Source of the DNA: a virus
IMG/VR virus record: IMGVR_UViG_3300028873_000014
Span: 1-64,000 of that record
DNA: 64,000 nt
Strand: one strand, 5' to 3'
Below, piece after piece: positions 44,575-53,344 of this stretch (within the stretch, counting starts at the first letter, position 1; every line of letters begins with the position of its first letter). The notes beneath the pieces were generated by a model. It saw only the letters and a program-made list of their open reading frames with translations, did not search any database and was not told the DNA's origin. The position numbers and the translations under genes were made by a program.

Positions 44575-45845
44575 TATAATTGATCTACTCTTATAGCATG
44601 TCCAATCCTACCATAATATCTACTTAACGGATGCCAATATTGTCGGTTGTGGTTCCTTCTGATAGTTTCAATAGTTTTGATACAATCACGGTAATTAGGC
44701 ATATTAGATATAGATAATGCCTGATACCGATACTCTTCCTTCTTATCATGTGCATACCTAACTCTTTGTCCCATATCTTCACCATTGAGATACAGGTTCT
44801 CCAGGATAACTTCCTTAATCGCCCAGGTATAGTACTGGTTGATCTCCGGATGGTCCAGGACAAGTAAGTTGCCATCATCATCTTCCATCCCCCCGAGGTA
44901 GTTGATATATACCTTAGTACATTCCATATCGGGTACTTCCAAAAAATTACCGTTTATAGAACCGTGATACCTTCCTTCGTGTCTACTATCTCTAAACTGT
45001 CCTTGTCTGGAAAAAGCATCTGCCTGAATGAATGGTTCTATGTAGAGCCTTTCAAACTGTTCATAACATCTTACCTCACTTTCACAGTATTGGAGGATCT
45101 TAATATTTATAGTATCATTACAAATAGATCGTGTCTTTCCTAGTGGGTAAGGGTTAGTAACTAACTCAGGACAATCCCCAATATGAGTAATATTACAGAT
45201 ATCACAAGTTGTAGTGGGGGTAGGTGGGGAACAGGAATATGTACCGTCCGGGTTTACATAACAGCCTAATCCTTTAACTATACTATCTTTAGGACCAATT
45301 ACACAGGCAATACCCGCAGGAGTAAACCCTGACATAACATTTTGTGCACAGATAGTACTTACACCAGGACTTGTAAAACATTTAATTGACCAGTTACCAT
45401 TAGCATCCTGTACCCCAAGACTAGTACTGCCACTACAGGTATATGGAACACAGGTAATATTTTCAGTTAAGGTAATTGTCCAGCAAAATACAGTACCGGA
45501 AGGTGAGGGTAATGTGCCAGGACTAGTAGGAGAAGGTACTACCTGTTCTAAAAGCACATGCCCATTCCAGGGAGCATTTTGTACATGCCTGTAGTTATGA
45601 CAAATTAGAGCAAGGTTCATTTGATAAAAATCAGCAGGAAGTTTTGCCTTAAAGTGATCAACCTCAAGCATAGTTTCCTTCATGGTACGTATACGTAAAC
45701 CAAGTTCCCAGTTAATCCTTTGTGCTACTTTGATAAGATTTGCAGCATCTATATCACCAGCAGAGTTAAAGGATGAGAGATCCAGTCGGACTGAATCCAG
45801 TAACTCATCGAACGTGCGGTAGCTGACTTCTTTGATAGCGGCCAT
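44574..45845 (-). CDS. Tail ring/connector protein (gp4/TTA-like)
   Basis: A 423-aa protein with a helical N-terminus (FDELLDSVRLDLSSFNSAGD, then LIKVAQRINWELGLRIR), the LPADFYQMNLAL segment, a Cys-rich insert (about 140-250: PYTCSGSTS, TTTCDICNITHIGDC) and a helical C-terminus (YTWAIKEVILENLYLNGED). This plan, helices that bind the neighbouring ring with a central beta domain, fits ring or adaptor proteins of short-tailed crAss-like phages. It is directly upstream of the muzzle gene (1-nt overlap). The Cys-rich insert is unusual for a cytoplasmically assembled ring protein. Confidence 0.68.
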   Translation of the reverse strand: MAAIKEVSYRTFDELLDSVRLDLSSFNSAGDIDAANLIKVAQRINWELGLRIRTMKETMLEVDHFKAKLPADFYQMNLALICHNYRHVQNAPWNGHVLLEQVVPSPTSPGTLPSPSGTVFCWTITLTENITCVPYTCSGSTSLGVQDANGNWSIKCFTSPGVSTICAQNVMSGFTPAGIACVIGPKDSIVKGLGCYVNPDGTYSCSPPTPTTTCDICNITHIGDCPELVTNPYPLGKTRSICNDTINIKILQYCESEVRCYEQFERLYIEPFIQADAFSRQGQFRDSRHEGRYHGSINGNFLEVPDMECTKVYINYLGGMEDDDGNLLVLDHPEINQYYTWAIKEVILENLYLNGEDMGQRVRYAHDKKEEYRYQALSISNMPNYRDCIKTIETIRRNHNRQYWHPLSRYYGRIGHAIRVDQL

Positions 45846-45846
45846 C

Positions 45847-46524
45847 TTATCTATTAATATTTATATTATCATGTTCCTGATCACTTGGTATGTGCTGACT
45901 AAAGCCCAGGTCTTTTAATACATTGGCTTCAATTTCACTTAATAAATGATCAGGAACATTTAGTGATTGTTGTTGTCTTGGTTTGCACTTATCATCGTAG
46001 TTACACTTAAAAATAGAGATATCTTCTTCAAACATCCCCTCTATCCGAATTGCAGGATAGTCCACATCAGGAAAGTATATGCGGTCATTAAGATACCAAC
46101 AATACTTAGTCTTGTTGTACTTAAAGTTTTTCTGGTTAGAAAGAATTACATAATTATCCAGGGAAGTAAGTTGAAAGGGAGTAGAACCATCCAGGGAAGT
46201 TATCGATCTTACCATAGGTCCCCACTTACCTTCTGTAAATACAGGTATGGGCAATGTAGTCTTTCTGAAAGTCCTGTAACTCTTAACCCCTCTACAACCA
46301 GCTTCTATCCAATCACATTCCTCCAGTTGTACCCAGTCAAGTGTCTCAAAGACAGATGAAAATGCCATTAATCTACCTTTTTCATCTAATCTCTTAATAG
46401 ATAAAGAAGCATGTTTACGAAATAATGAATATAAGTATCGGTCAGTGATAAAGGCATCCTGACGGTTGGCTTTTATCAAACCCCGTAACCTGGAACAAAC
46501 ATCCCCAATTACCAACATGCTCAT
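45847..46524 (-). CDS. Ring/adaptor protein (tail stabilisation-like)
   Basis: A 225-aa protein with a helical N-terminal half-domain (GDVCSRLRGLIKANRQDAFI, then YLYSLFRKHASLSIKR), a beta middle containing FETLDWVQLEECDWIEAGCR, and a C-terminal helix preceded by NVPDHLLSEIEANVLKDLG. The last element is the pattern seen in phage connector proteins (IPxxLxxEI..). It lies 1 nt from the next ring gene. Assigned as a second ring or adaptor by plan and neighbourhood. Confidence 0.65.
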   Translation of the reverse strand: MSMLVIGDVCSRLRGLIKANRQDAFITDRYLYSLFRKHASLSIKRLDEKGRLMAFSSVFETLDWVQLEECDWIEAGCRGVKSYRTFRKTTLPIPVFTEGKWGPMVRSITSLDGSTPFQLTSLDNYVILSNQKNFKYNKTKYCWYLNDRIYFPDVDYPAIRIEGMFEEDISIFKCNYDDKCKPRQQQSLNVPDHLLSEIEANVLKDLGFSQHIPSDQEHDNININR

Positions 46525-46527
46525 AAA

Positions 46528-47172
46528 CTAAAATTCAAACTCGTTATAATCTTCTTTAATCTTTTCCTGTATTTTCTTACGGTAATTCTTCTTACGATAA
46601 CTCTCTACTATATCTACTATCCTACGTGTAGAAGACATAAACCAATATCTTTTCCAGTCTACTTTATATACAGCAGCTATCTTATTTTTAAGATCTCTAC
46701 CCATCTCAAATGCCCAGAACTGAGCATTTTGATACATATTCTTAGTGTAGGAGAAATAGTCAGCATTCCACTGAGCACTATAAAATATCCCTCCCCCATA
46801 TCCCTCTGAGTGTGCATTTTTAAAGTGTACAAATTTACCTAGTTCGTCAGAGGTTTTAAGATCAACAGCTTTAGTCCTTTTACCAAGAGTAGCGACCATC
46901 ATATTCCCCATACGTAAAGGTAAGGTTATACCATCCTTATGCTCTACCATTAATGTGCAGGTAGACTTATTAAACTCTCTAATAATACACTTAATCTCTC
47001 TGTTAGTAAATCTACTTAACGCAGGGTCTTGTTTCTTAAGCTCTTTGTAAAATTCTCCGGTTGTAACATTCACTCCATTATGGTGACTTCTGATACTAAG
47101 TACATCATGGTACTTCTTTTCGTACCGGGGAGCTGTCTTATCTACACCTGGAAAATCTTTTAGCTCATTCAT
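46528..47172 (-). CDS. Conserved structural-region protein (214 aa), unknown role
   Basis: A basic 214-aa protein without a certain family. Residues about 47-75 (EFYKELKKQDPALSRFTNRE, then IKCIIREFNKS) look like a winged helix or DNA-binding segment. The middle (DGITLPLRMGNMMVATLGKR) is beta, and the C-terminus is very basic (SYRKKNYRKKIQEKIKED). A protein of this kind next to the ring genes is typical of crAss-like genomes. DNA or head-neck contact is possible. Start ATG 47172, preceded by a 74-nt region with a direct repeat. Confidence 0.55.
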   Translation of the reverse strand: MNELKDFPGVDKTAPRYEKKYHDVLSIRSHHNGVNVTTGEFYKELKKQDPALSRFTNREIKCIIREFNKSTCTLMVEHKDGITLPLRMGNMMVATLGKRTKAVDLKTSDELGKFVHFKNAHSEGYGGGIFYSAQWNADYFSYTKNMYQNAQFWAFEMGRDLKNKIAAVYKVDWKRYWFMSSTRRIVDIVESYRKKNYRKKIQEKIKEDYNEFEF

Positions 47173-47246
47173 ACAAGTAAAGTTATAAAACCTTGTTTAC
47201 TTAGTTATAATAAACCTTATACATTAATACATCTGATACATAGCAC
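47173..47246 (-). repeat. Intergenic imperfect direct repeat before the ring-protein cluster
   Basis: AGTTATAAAACCTT (47181-47194) and AGTTATAATAAACCTT (47203-47218) form an imperfect tandem repeat 22 nt apart. An inverted repeat AAGTAAA/TTTACTT overlaps the first copy. It separates the fibre block from the ring-muzzle-cargo block and could be a regulatory site; no full promoter is seen. Confidence 0.4.
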
Positions 47247-48224
47247 CTACCTAATTTGTGTACAGGTAGCTTCAATGTTATAAACTACTGTTGTATATGT
47301 ACCACTTGTTGTTTGAACAGTCAGGTTTGTACCTGCTTTACATCTGATATGTACAGGTATACCATTATAGGGAACTGCCCCACCAGCATTTGTAAGAGTT
47401 GTAGAAATAGTTCCGGCAAGATTACTAAAGCTGAGATTTTGTACTCTAGCTGTGTTAGTCTCATCTGTATAGTTTATAGTTACTCCAAAACTAAATAAAG
47501 TAGCTGTAGTGATATTAACATTAGCAGAAAGCACATAACTTGCATCTACAGCAGCTACACTACCACTTAATACACCACTTACCGCTGTTATCTGCCCTGT
47601 TAATCTATTACCAGCATTTGCAACACTGATGATACCTGTAGCATTAGGTAAGTATTGTATTTGATTACTACCAAGTATACTATTCGTTACCGTGACTGAG
47701 TTACCTGCACTATTAGTTACATCTATTATTTGCATCCCTGTTTGTGTTATATTCAGAGAGTTGCTTGCAGTATCCTGTAAGGATATAATTACAGAGGTTT
47801 GTGTGACTTGCATTAATGCAGAAAAATAAGGATTAAACCCATTAGAAGGACCTGCTGCCATATGTATAGCAGCTTGGGATAAAGCATCTGATGCATAAGT
47901 GTGAACAGCATAATAGTATACTCCCTGTGAGTTAGGCACACTCCATACTCGTATATCACCAGACCCATCTCCTTGAGCAAGATTTTGTCCTATTTGTACA
48001 GAACGGTAAGGAGTGCTTCCTGTAGATGGTCCAAAATACATATTATCTGTAGTCTGATTACCTTCAGTAAGTACTTGTTGTAAGGTTGGGGTACTTGTGC
48101 TCCCAGAGGTATTTGTACTAGTAGATATACCATTAACTCTACCTTTTAAGATATTTATGTTCTGTACACACCACCATAGTTTTTCCAGAAAACCTTCTGG
48201 TGGTGGATTATTAGGATTACCCAT
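47247..48224 (-). CDS. Tail fibre/appendage protein, beta-rich
   Basis: A 325-aa Ser/Thr/Asn/Gly-rich beta protein. Residues about 45-65 (STPTLQQVLTEGNQTTDNMY) are a motif common in phage fibres, marking the start of a repeat or shaft region; VTNS and NITT repeats follow, and the C-terminal 90 residues (INYTDETNTARVQNLSFSNL, then HIRCKAGTNLTVQTTSGTY) look like a tip domain. Likely part of a tail fibre or head appendage. It ends the fibre block and uses a TAG stop. Confidence 0.65.
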   Translation of the reverse strand: MGNPNNPPPEGFLEKLWWCVQNINILKGRVNGISTSTNTSGSTSTPTLQQVLTEGNQTTDNMYFGPSTGSTPYRSVQIGQNLAQGDGSGDIRVWSVPNSQGVYYYAVHTYASDALSQAAIHMAAGPSNGFNPYFSALMQVTQTSVIISLQDTASNSLNITQTGMQIIDVTNSAGNSVTVTNSILGSNQIQYLPNATGIISVANAGNRLTGQITAVSGVLSGSVAAVDASYVLSANVNITTATLFSFGVTINYTDETNTARVQNLSFSNLAGTISTTLTNAGGAVPYNGIPVHIRCKAGTNLTVQTTSGTYTTVVYNIEATCTQIR

Positions 48225-48234
48225 AGTTCAAATT

Positions 48235-49203
48235 TTATAAAGTTGCTGGTGGAAGATAAAATGTTGTTGTGTTAATGGTACTACCATTTGCCCAGGTAGC
48301 TGTAATAGTAAATAGAGTACTCGATGTTAATGGATAACTTGAATTAGTTCTGGTTAGGGTAATAGTATTATTCCTTAGTCCTAAAGGGGATTGAGGGAAA
48401 GATACTGCCCCCACTACAGAAGTAGCCGGATCAGTGACTGCGAGTGTTACATTATCATAAATTCCAGTACCTCCACTAAATAAGCTACCTTGTATCCATG
48501 ATATAGCAAGATTACCTACCAATGCATTATTGTTAACATCCTGTTGGGTTACCTGAAAATTAGATAACACAAAAGAGGCATGGGATAAAGGAGAACCATT
48601 CCAGGGGGCTTTAGTACCAAAATAGAAACCAAAGTATTCAGGTGTAAGTAAGGCATCAAACTGTTGTAATCCCCCGCCATAGTCGAATTGTGGAGTTACG
48701 GCAGTAACTACGATATTAGATATAGAGTATGTGTTAGCAGTTGGTAAGGATATGGCAATTGTGGCACTTGTATTAATACTAGCTGCAGGGTATATAAGAT
48801 TGGTAAAGTTTACAGTAGTGGTTCCGGATGTAGCTCCCGAAGTAGTGGTTAATAAAAAGTTTCCTGATATATACGTAGCATAAGGGTTTCCGTATACAGA
48901 ACTAATAATAGCTTTGTAGTAAGAGTTTTGCCCTGGTTCCGGAATAATTTGTAAACCGAACCCAAGGTAACTATTTATACCAAAAGGTTGTCCTGGGGAG
49001 TTGTTACCAGAACAGCAATTACTCTGTATGACTCCTTCATAATTAGCAGGAGCAAGTACAGGAATAGTTACAGAAGTACTACCTGATGTAGTTCCGGAAG
49101 TAGTTGCTGTACTATATATAGGATATCCTTGCTGCCTATACAGGATATTATATCCACAAGCAGGTAAAGGGGCAGGATTAGTCCAAGTTAAACCTAAGTT
49201 CAT
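48235..49203 (-). CDS. Appendage protein with fibronectin-III-like start
   Basis: A 322-aa beta-rich protein. The first 110 residues (LTWTNPAPLPACGYNILYRQ...) look like a fibronectin type III domain as found in virion surface proteins. Ser/Thr repeats (TTSGTTSGSTS, TTTSGATSGTT) mark strands or loops. It starts 10 nt after the neighbouring 182-aa gene, which has a similar plan. Virion surface location is inferred; no enzyme motif. Confidence 0.6.
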   Translation of the reverse strand: MNLGLTWTNPAPLPACGYNILYRQQGYPIYSTATTSGTTSGSTSVTIPVLAPANYEGVIQSNCCSGNNSPGQPFGINSYLGFGLQIIPEPGQNSYYKAIISSVYGNPYATYISGNFLLTTTSGATSGTTTVNFTNLIYPAASINTSATIAISLPTANTYSISNIVVTAVTPQFDYGGGLQQFDALLTPEYFGFYFGTKAPWNGSPLSHASFVLSNFQVTQQDVNNNALVGNLAISWIQGSLFSGGTGIYDNVTLAVTDPATSVVGAVSFPQSPLGLRNNTITLTRTNSSYPLTSSTLFTITATWANGSTINTTTFYLPPATL

Positions 49204-49213
49204 AATCGTTAAT

Positions 49214-49762
49214 TTATGCTAATGTTACTATAATGTTTTGAGGGTCAGGGCAACTTGATAAAATACTAGTAGTAAATGTATATATAAATGTCTTGGAAAA
49301 CTGATTGGCTGTAGGAGTAATAGTTAAGTAGTATTGAGTATTAGATGATAGTCCTACAAAAGTATCTGATATCAATGTTGTTGGAGATAAAGTATGTGTT
49401 GCTATAATCTCCCCGGGAGCACTAAAAAGTGATAGAGTACATACATAATCAGTTATGGAAGCACCTAAATTACCAAAGTAATACCCTACCGAACTATTAG
49501 TAGGACTGATTACAGGACCGGGGTCAGTAAAGTGAATATCCTGGATAATAGCTGATGTGGGGTTTCCAAGAGTAGCTGATACATTAACTACCTGTATATC
49601 ATATAGCGTATTATCTATTCCTACAAAACCTACAGGGGTTGCTGTTCCCCCTGAAGTCTGAAAGGTGGTCCATAGAGATGTACCAGATACCCGGTAAAGA
49701 TATTTGTATGCAGTTGTTCCTGAGTTATTATCTACTGCTACCGTTATTACAAAATTTGCCAT
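49214..49762 (-). CDS. Small FN3-like appendage protein
   Basis: A 182-aa protein made of two beta-sandwich-like halves; the second carries VGLSSNTQYYLTITP, a typical FN3 strand F/G pattern. The short C-terminal tail ends SCPDPQNIIV. Neighbours are also beta-rich fibre-type proteins, suggesting a decorated fibre made of several subunits. Confidence 0.6.
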   Translation of the reverse strand: MANFVITVAVDNNSGTTAYKYLYRVSGTSLWTTFQTSGGTATPVGFVGIDNTLYDIQVVNVSATLGNPTSAIIQDIHFTDPGPVISPTNSSVGYYFGNLGASITDYVCTLSLFSAPGEIIATHTLSPTTLISDTFVGLSSNTQYYLTITPTANQFSKTFIYTFTTSILSSCPDPQNIIVTLA

Positions 49763-49787
49763 AATTATATGATCTTTAATATTTTTA

Positions 49788-50375
49788 TTAACAAGGTACT
49801 GGAGGTAATACGTTTCCTGTTCCTACCTGTATACAACAACCATTAGGGAAAGCCGATACAGGGCATTGACCACTAGCTCCAGGTAAGTTATAGATATATG
49901 CACCACCTGAAGTAGCAGGAGCACAACACCATGTACTTACAGTAACTATAGGAGTACCCTTAGTTGCCGGAGGACAAGCAGATACAATATTGCATAAGGT
50001 AGCTTGTAAGGAAGCACTTGTACTGATCTGTGATAATACTGTACCAGCTAATGTGTTACACATCTTTTGGAACATCGTTGTTACACTATCCCCACTATTA
50101 ATACCAAAACAGTTGATGCCATTCCCCTGATAGGTAACACAATCTGTATATGTACTATCTACACATGATCCACAAGGAATAGGTGTTACAGGATTACCAT
50201 TACCATCAGTGCACTGACCACTTGGATATCCTAATGAAGGAGGAGTATATGTAGCCCCCGGGGGGCAACACTGGCATAATACAGGTGCCGGAGTTATAGA
50301 ATAATCAGGAGGACAGTTACAACTCTGCCCATTCGCACAATTATTACAAGGATATGAATTATTACAGTTACACAT
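49788..50375 (-). CDS. Very Cys-rich appendage protein
   Basis: A 195-aa protein with about 25 Cys, concentrated in the first 65 residues (CNCNNSYPCNNCANGQSCNC, then CQCC) and near the end (WCCAP, GCC). The middle DCVTYQGNGINCFGINSGDS resembles a C-V-x-Y/W-x-G-x-x-I-x-C-x-G-I-x-x-G-D-S motif I associate with Bacteroidota phage virion proteins. Disulphides or metal sites could rigidify an exposed fibre. No known enzymatic domain. Confidence 0.6.
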   Translation of the reverse strand: MCNCNNSYPCNNCANGQSCNCPPDYSITPAPVLCQCCPPGATYTPPSLGYPSGQCTDGNGNPVTPIPCGSCVDSTYTDCVTYQGNGINCFGINSGDSVTTMFQKMCNTLAGTVLSQISTSASLQATLCNIVSACPPATKGTPIVTVSTWCCAPATSGGAYIYNLPGASGQCPVSAFPNGCCIQVGTGNVLPPVPC

Positions 50376-50382
50376 AGTAAGT

Positions 50383-51579
50383 TTATCTAAAAGTGATTAT
50401 GTCAATATTTGCTGTTCCTGCTACAGAAATAGCCTGACCAAAGTTTATAACTACCCCACCAAGTATATATGAAAAATACGGTGCTTTACTAAGTATATAT
50501 GTAGCATCGTAATTATCCTTAGCAACTATAGTAGCAAACCTTGGAGTGTAGGATAATCCGCTAACAGCAGTTATAGCAGTAGTTCCTGATGTAACTGGTT
50601 GGTTATAGTTAGTTACGTCATACCCAATTCCCCCCGGAGTAGAACTTGCAGTGTATAGGGTTTCGATCACTACCTTACTGCAACTTTGACCTGTAGTGGG
50701 GTTACTAACATTAGAAGTAACCTGAACTGTATAAGAACTGGATGTTGGAGAAAGAGTAGTTCCAGAAGTAGATATACTAATAGGAGTATTGGATAAAGAA
50801 GCTGCTGTAATACTAAAGGCTTGTTGATAATTATTACCAGAAGCATCGGTAATTTTTATCTGGGATTGATTCTGACTATCCCCAAAACCAGTAGGTATGA
50901 ATGTGTACCCATTGAAGTATAGGTTAATAACAGGTCCTGATATCAATACTGCCTGGTATGCAACTTTAACCTGAGCACAAGTAGGAGTAATAGCAGCAAG
51001 GGCATTTGTGATACCTGCCCTTGCGTCCCCATATGCTATCCATTGGTTACTTTCAGAAGCAGCAATAGTAGTAGGATTAGTATTCCACCCCGATAGCCCT
51101 GACATAGTACTATTCTGTGAAAAGGCAGGTAAACTATTAAGATTTGTTGGTTGTGCAGCAATTGCCTGGGAAAGTGCTGTAGTAGTACCAAGAACATTGT
51201 TATACCCACATATATTAGCAACTGCATTTGCAACTACAACATTTATAGGAAGTACCTGGTTAACAGGACTACTTAAACATCCTGCATTAACCTGTGGTAT
51301 AGCAGTTGCACCAGAAGTTTGTATAGCAAGTACAGATGCTTGCAGGGTAGTAATTTCAGTGTTATATGTATTAAGTAATGCAACTACCTGGTTATAATTA
51401 TCGATCTGAGTACTAAGAGAAGCACCTATTAATGATATATATCCTGTAGTGGGGCTATCTGCAGGATATCCTACTGGATAAAGTTGCGTAACAATGTTGC
51501 CATTACTATCCTGGAATCTAAGATTCTTAGAAAGTTGTAAAGGAAAATTAGATACATATTGAGGAGGTGTATTGTTCAT
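50383..51579 (-). CDS. Tail fibre-like protein (398 aa)
   Basis: A 398-aa protein. Residues 1-95 hold a beta start (FPLQLSKNLRFQDSNGNIVT) followed by a probable trimeric coiled coil (STQIDNYNQVVALLNTYNTE, then ITTLQASVLAIQ). The C-terminal part is a set of beta modules ending TPRFATIVAKDNYDATYILS. This attachment-helix-tip plan is typical of a trimeric fibre. Starts 2 nt from the neighbour, within the fibre operon. Confidence 0.62.
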   Translation of the reverse strand: MNNTPPQYVSNFPLQLSKNLRFQDSNGNIVTQLYPVGYPADSPTTGYISLIGASLSTQIDNYNQVVALLNTYNTEITTLQASVLAIQTSGATAIPQVNAGCLSSPVNQVLPINVVVANAVANICGYNNVLGTTTALSQAIAAQPTNLNSLPAFSQNSTMSGLSGWNTNPTTIAASESNQWIAYGDARAGITNALAAITPTCAQVKVAYQAVLISGPVINLYFNGYTFIPTGFGDSQNQSQIKITDASGNNYQQAFSITAASLSNTPISISTSGTTLSPTSSSYTVQVTSNVSNPTTGQSCSKVVIETLYTASSTPGGIGYDVTNYNQPVTSGTTAITAVSGLSYTPRFATIVAKDNYDATYILSKAPYFSYILGGVVINFGQAISVAGTANIDIITFR

Positions 51580-51580
51580 A

Positions 51581-52249
51581 TTAAGTTAGATTAAAAGTTA
51601 TAGCACCAAGTGTTATAGGATAGTTGTATGAAATATTTGAAGGAGGCCCATCATAGTTTATCAAAACTTGCAGTAGTCCTCCAGGGTTTATAATAGCATA
51701 GAATCTAAGATATAAATAACTATTCTGTTGTCCTGGGTTAGGTATAGCAATAGAGTCTATTAGTCTTACCTGTGCTTTAGTAAATGTAGTTGGTAAACAG
51801 CTTGTTGAAACTGTACACAAGTTTATTAAAACATCCCCAACACTTCCAGATCCTACCCCGGGGTAAATAGTATTAAAGTTTATATCGAAACACCCCCGTA
51901 ATTTCAGGTCCCCCTCATTAGTGAACTTATACATAGGGTTATCACAAGTCACACCTAAAAAAGCACCACTATCCGTAAAGAAATTCTGTAATCCAAATAA
52001 TGACCATGTGCAATTTGCCCCTGCACCAGAAGTAGGAATACCTGCACTAAAGTCTTTCCATCCTGCAGCAGCACAAGGTCCTGTAGTATTTGAGCTATTA
52101 ACAAGTGTTACCAGACTATTTAATACATCTGTTATAGAAGCACCTGCACATAAGTTTAACCCTGGCAATTGGGTACTGAGTATGACACAATTTGACCCAA
52201 TAGGATCAGGACAACTTTTGCTGGTAATATTAGTAGTTACAGGTTCCAT
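51581..52249 (-). CDS. Fibre-block protein with CVxxx..CxG motif
   Basis: A 222-aa beta-rich protein. The start (NCVILSTQLPGLNLCAGAS followed by ITDVLNSLV) resembles the DCVTYQGNGINCFGINSGDS region of the Cys-rich neighbour, suggesting a shared module. The rest (LYLRFYAIINPGGLLQVLIN) is a compact beta tip. Likely a virion appendage component; no function can be read. Confidence 0.58.
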   Translation of the reverse strand: MEPVTTNITSKSCPDPIGSNCVILSTQLPGLNLCAGASITDVLNSLVTLVNSSNTTGPCAAAGWKDFSAGIPTSGAGANCTWSLFGLQNFFTDSGAFLGVTCDNPMYKFTNEGDLKLRGCFDINFNTIYPGVGSGSVGDVLINLCTVSTSCLPTTFTKAQVRLIDSIAIPNPGQQNSYLYLRFYAIINPGGLLQVLINYDGPPSNISYNYPITLGAITFNLT

Positions 52250-52294
52250 AATTTTATTTTATAATCAACATTTTTATTTATAACCAAGCTGTTG

Positions 52295-53344
52295 TTAAGG
52301 TCTCATAAACCACAATACAAGTGCTGAACCAAATATAACTGTTATTACTTGCGATGCATTACATCCTACTCCTGTAGTAGTATATCTAACAGTTGTAGTT
52401 CCAGCGGATACTCCAGTAACTATTCCAGATGAAGATCCTACTGTTGCGATAGCTGTATTATCTATACCCCATCCTCCACCTGTAACTCCAGGACTGATAG
52501 CAAGTGCAGATGTTCCAGTTCCGGATATAGTAAAAGTTCCAGTAATAACTGGAGTTGCGTTATCTGTTAATGTTTGAGTTGTTGAACAATGCGAGCCGGA
52601 TGCTGTATATGTTATTGTGCTAGTTCCTGTAGATACTCCTGTTACTAACCCAGATGTTGAATTTACAGTTATGTGTGCGCTACTGCTTGCCCATGTACCA
52701 CCTGTAAAACCAGATGATAATGTAGTTGTAGATGTCCCGCAAATTATAAATGATGTTCCTGTAATAACAGGGTTAACTAGAAACGAAGTGGTTATAGTAC
52801 ATCCAGATGCATTATATGTAATAACAGTAGTTCCAGATGATACACCATAAATAATTCCTGTTGTTGCTCCTGATGTAGCTACTGTAGTATTACTACTACT
52901 CCAAGTTCCACCTAATGTTGCATCAGATAATGTAGTTGTGAAGCCAGAACAAACTGATGCTGTTCCAGTTATAGGATCGGGTGTAGGATTTACAGTTAAG
53001 TTACCTGTATATCCATCATCTTCATAAGAACTCTCTGTATAATTAAAAACCCCTGTTTCGGTAACAACTACCTGATAAAAATTACCGTTGTCGCTATATG
53101 GTACAGATGTTAATGAATAAGTTGTATTTGTAGCACCAGTAAGATTGCTAAATGTACTTCCGCCATCTAATGATAGTTGCCATTGGTAGGTAAGTACATC
53201 TCCACCAACTATAGGACTTGCCGTTACTACGTAGGATGCATTTTGTCCAGCACAAATAGTTACATCTCCAGAAAATGAAGTAATAACCTGGGCTGATACA
53301 GACCCACTAAGGCACAATAGTAATATGAATAGTTTTAGTCTCAT
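52295..53344 (-). CDS. Secreted-type Ig-like/BIG2 repeat protein with signal peptide
   Basis: A 349-aa protein that looks like a Bacteroidota cell-surface protein. A Sec signal peptide (MRLKLFILLLCLSGSVSA, cleavage before Q19) is followed by an Ig-like domain (about 20-115, with YQWQLSLDGG and TTYSL) and then three or so BIG2-like repeats ending VTGVSAGTTTVRYTTTG. Such proteins are common in Chitinophaga- and Flavobacterium-like hosts. In this phage it sits in the fibre operon after another gene with a signal peptide. It may decorate the fibre or be exported in the infected cell. The ORF start overlaps the previous stop (TAATG), with a short copied junction. Confidence 0.72.
   Translation of the reverse strand: MRLKLFILLLCLSGSVSAQVITSFSGDVTICAGQNASYVVTASPIVGGDVLTYQWQLSLDGGSTFSNLTGATNTTYSLTSVPYSDNGNFYQVVVTETGVFNYTESSYEDDGYTGNLTVNPTPDPITGTASVCSGFTTTLSDATLGGTWSSSNTTVATSGATTGIIYGVSSGTTVITYNASGCTITTSFLVNPVITGTSFIICGTSTTTLSSGFTGGTWASSSAHITVNSTSGLVTGVSTGTSTITYTASGSHCSTTQTLTDNATPVITGTFTISGTGTSALAISPGVTGGGWGIDNTAIATVGSSSGIVTGVSAGTTTVRYTTTGVGCNASQVITVIFGSALVLWFMRP

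Noticed and set aside
47247-47498. Plus-strand open frames inside fibre, ring and giant genes (for example 47256-47498, 21927-22364).
   Set aside because: They are shadows of the strongly supported minus-strand genes, lack family motifs and have no leaders.
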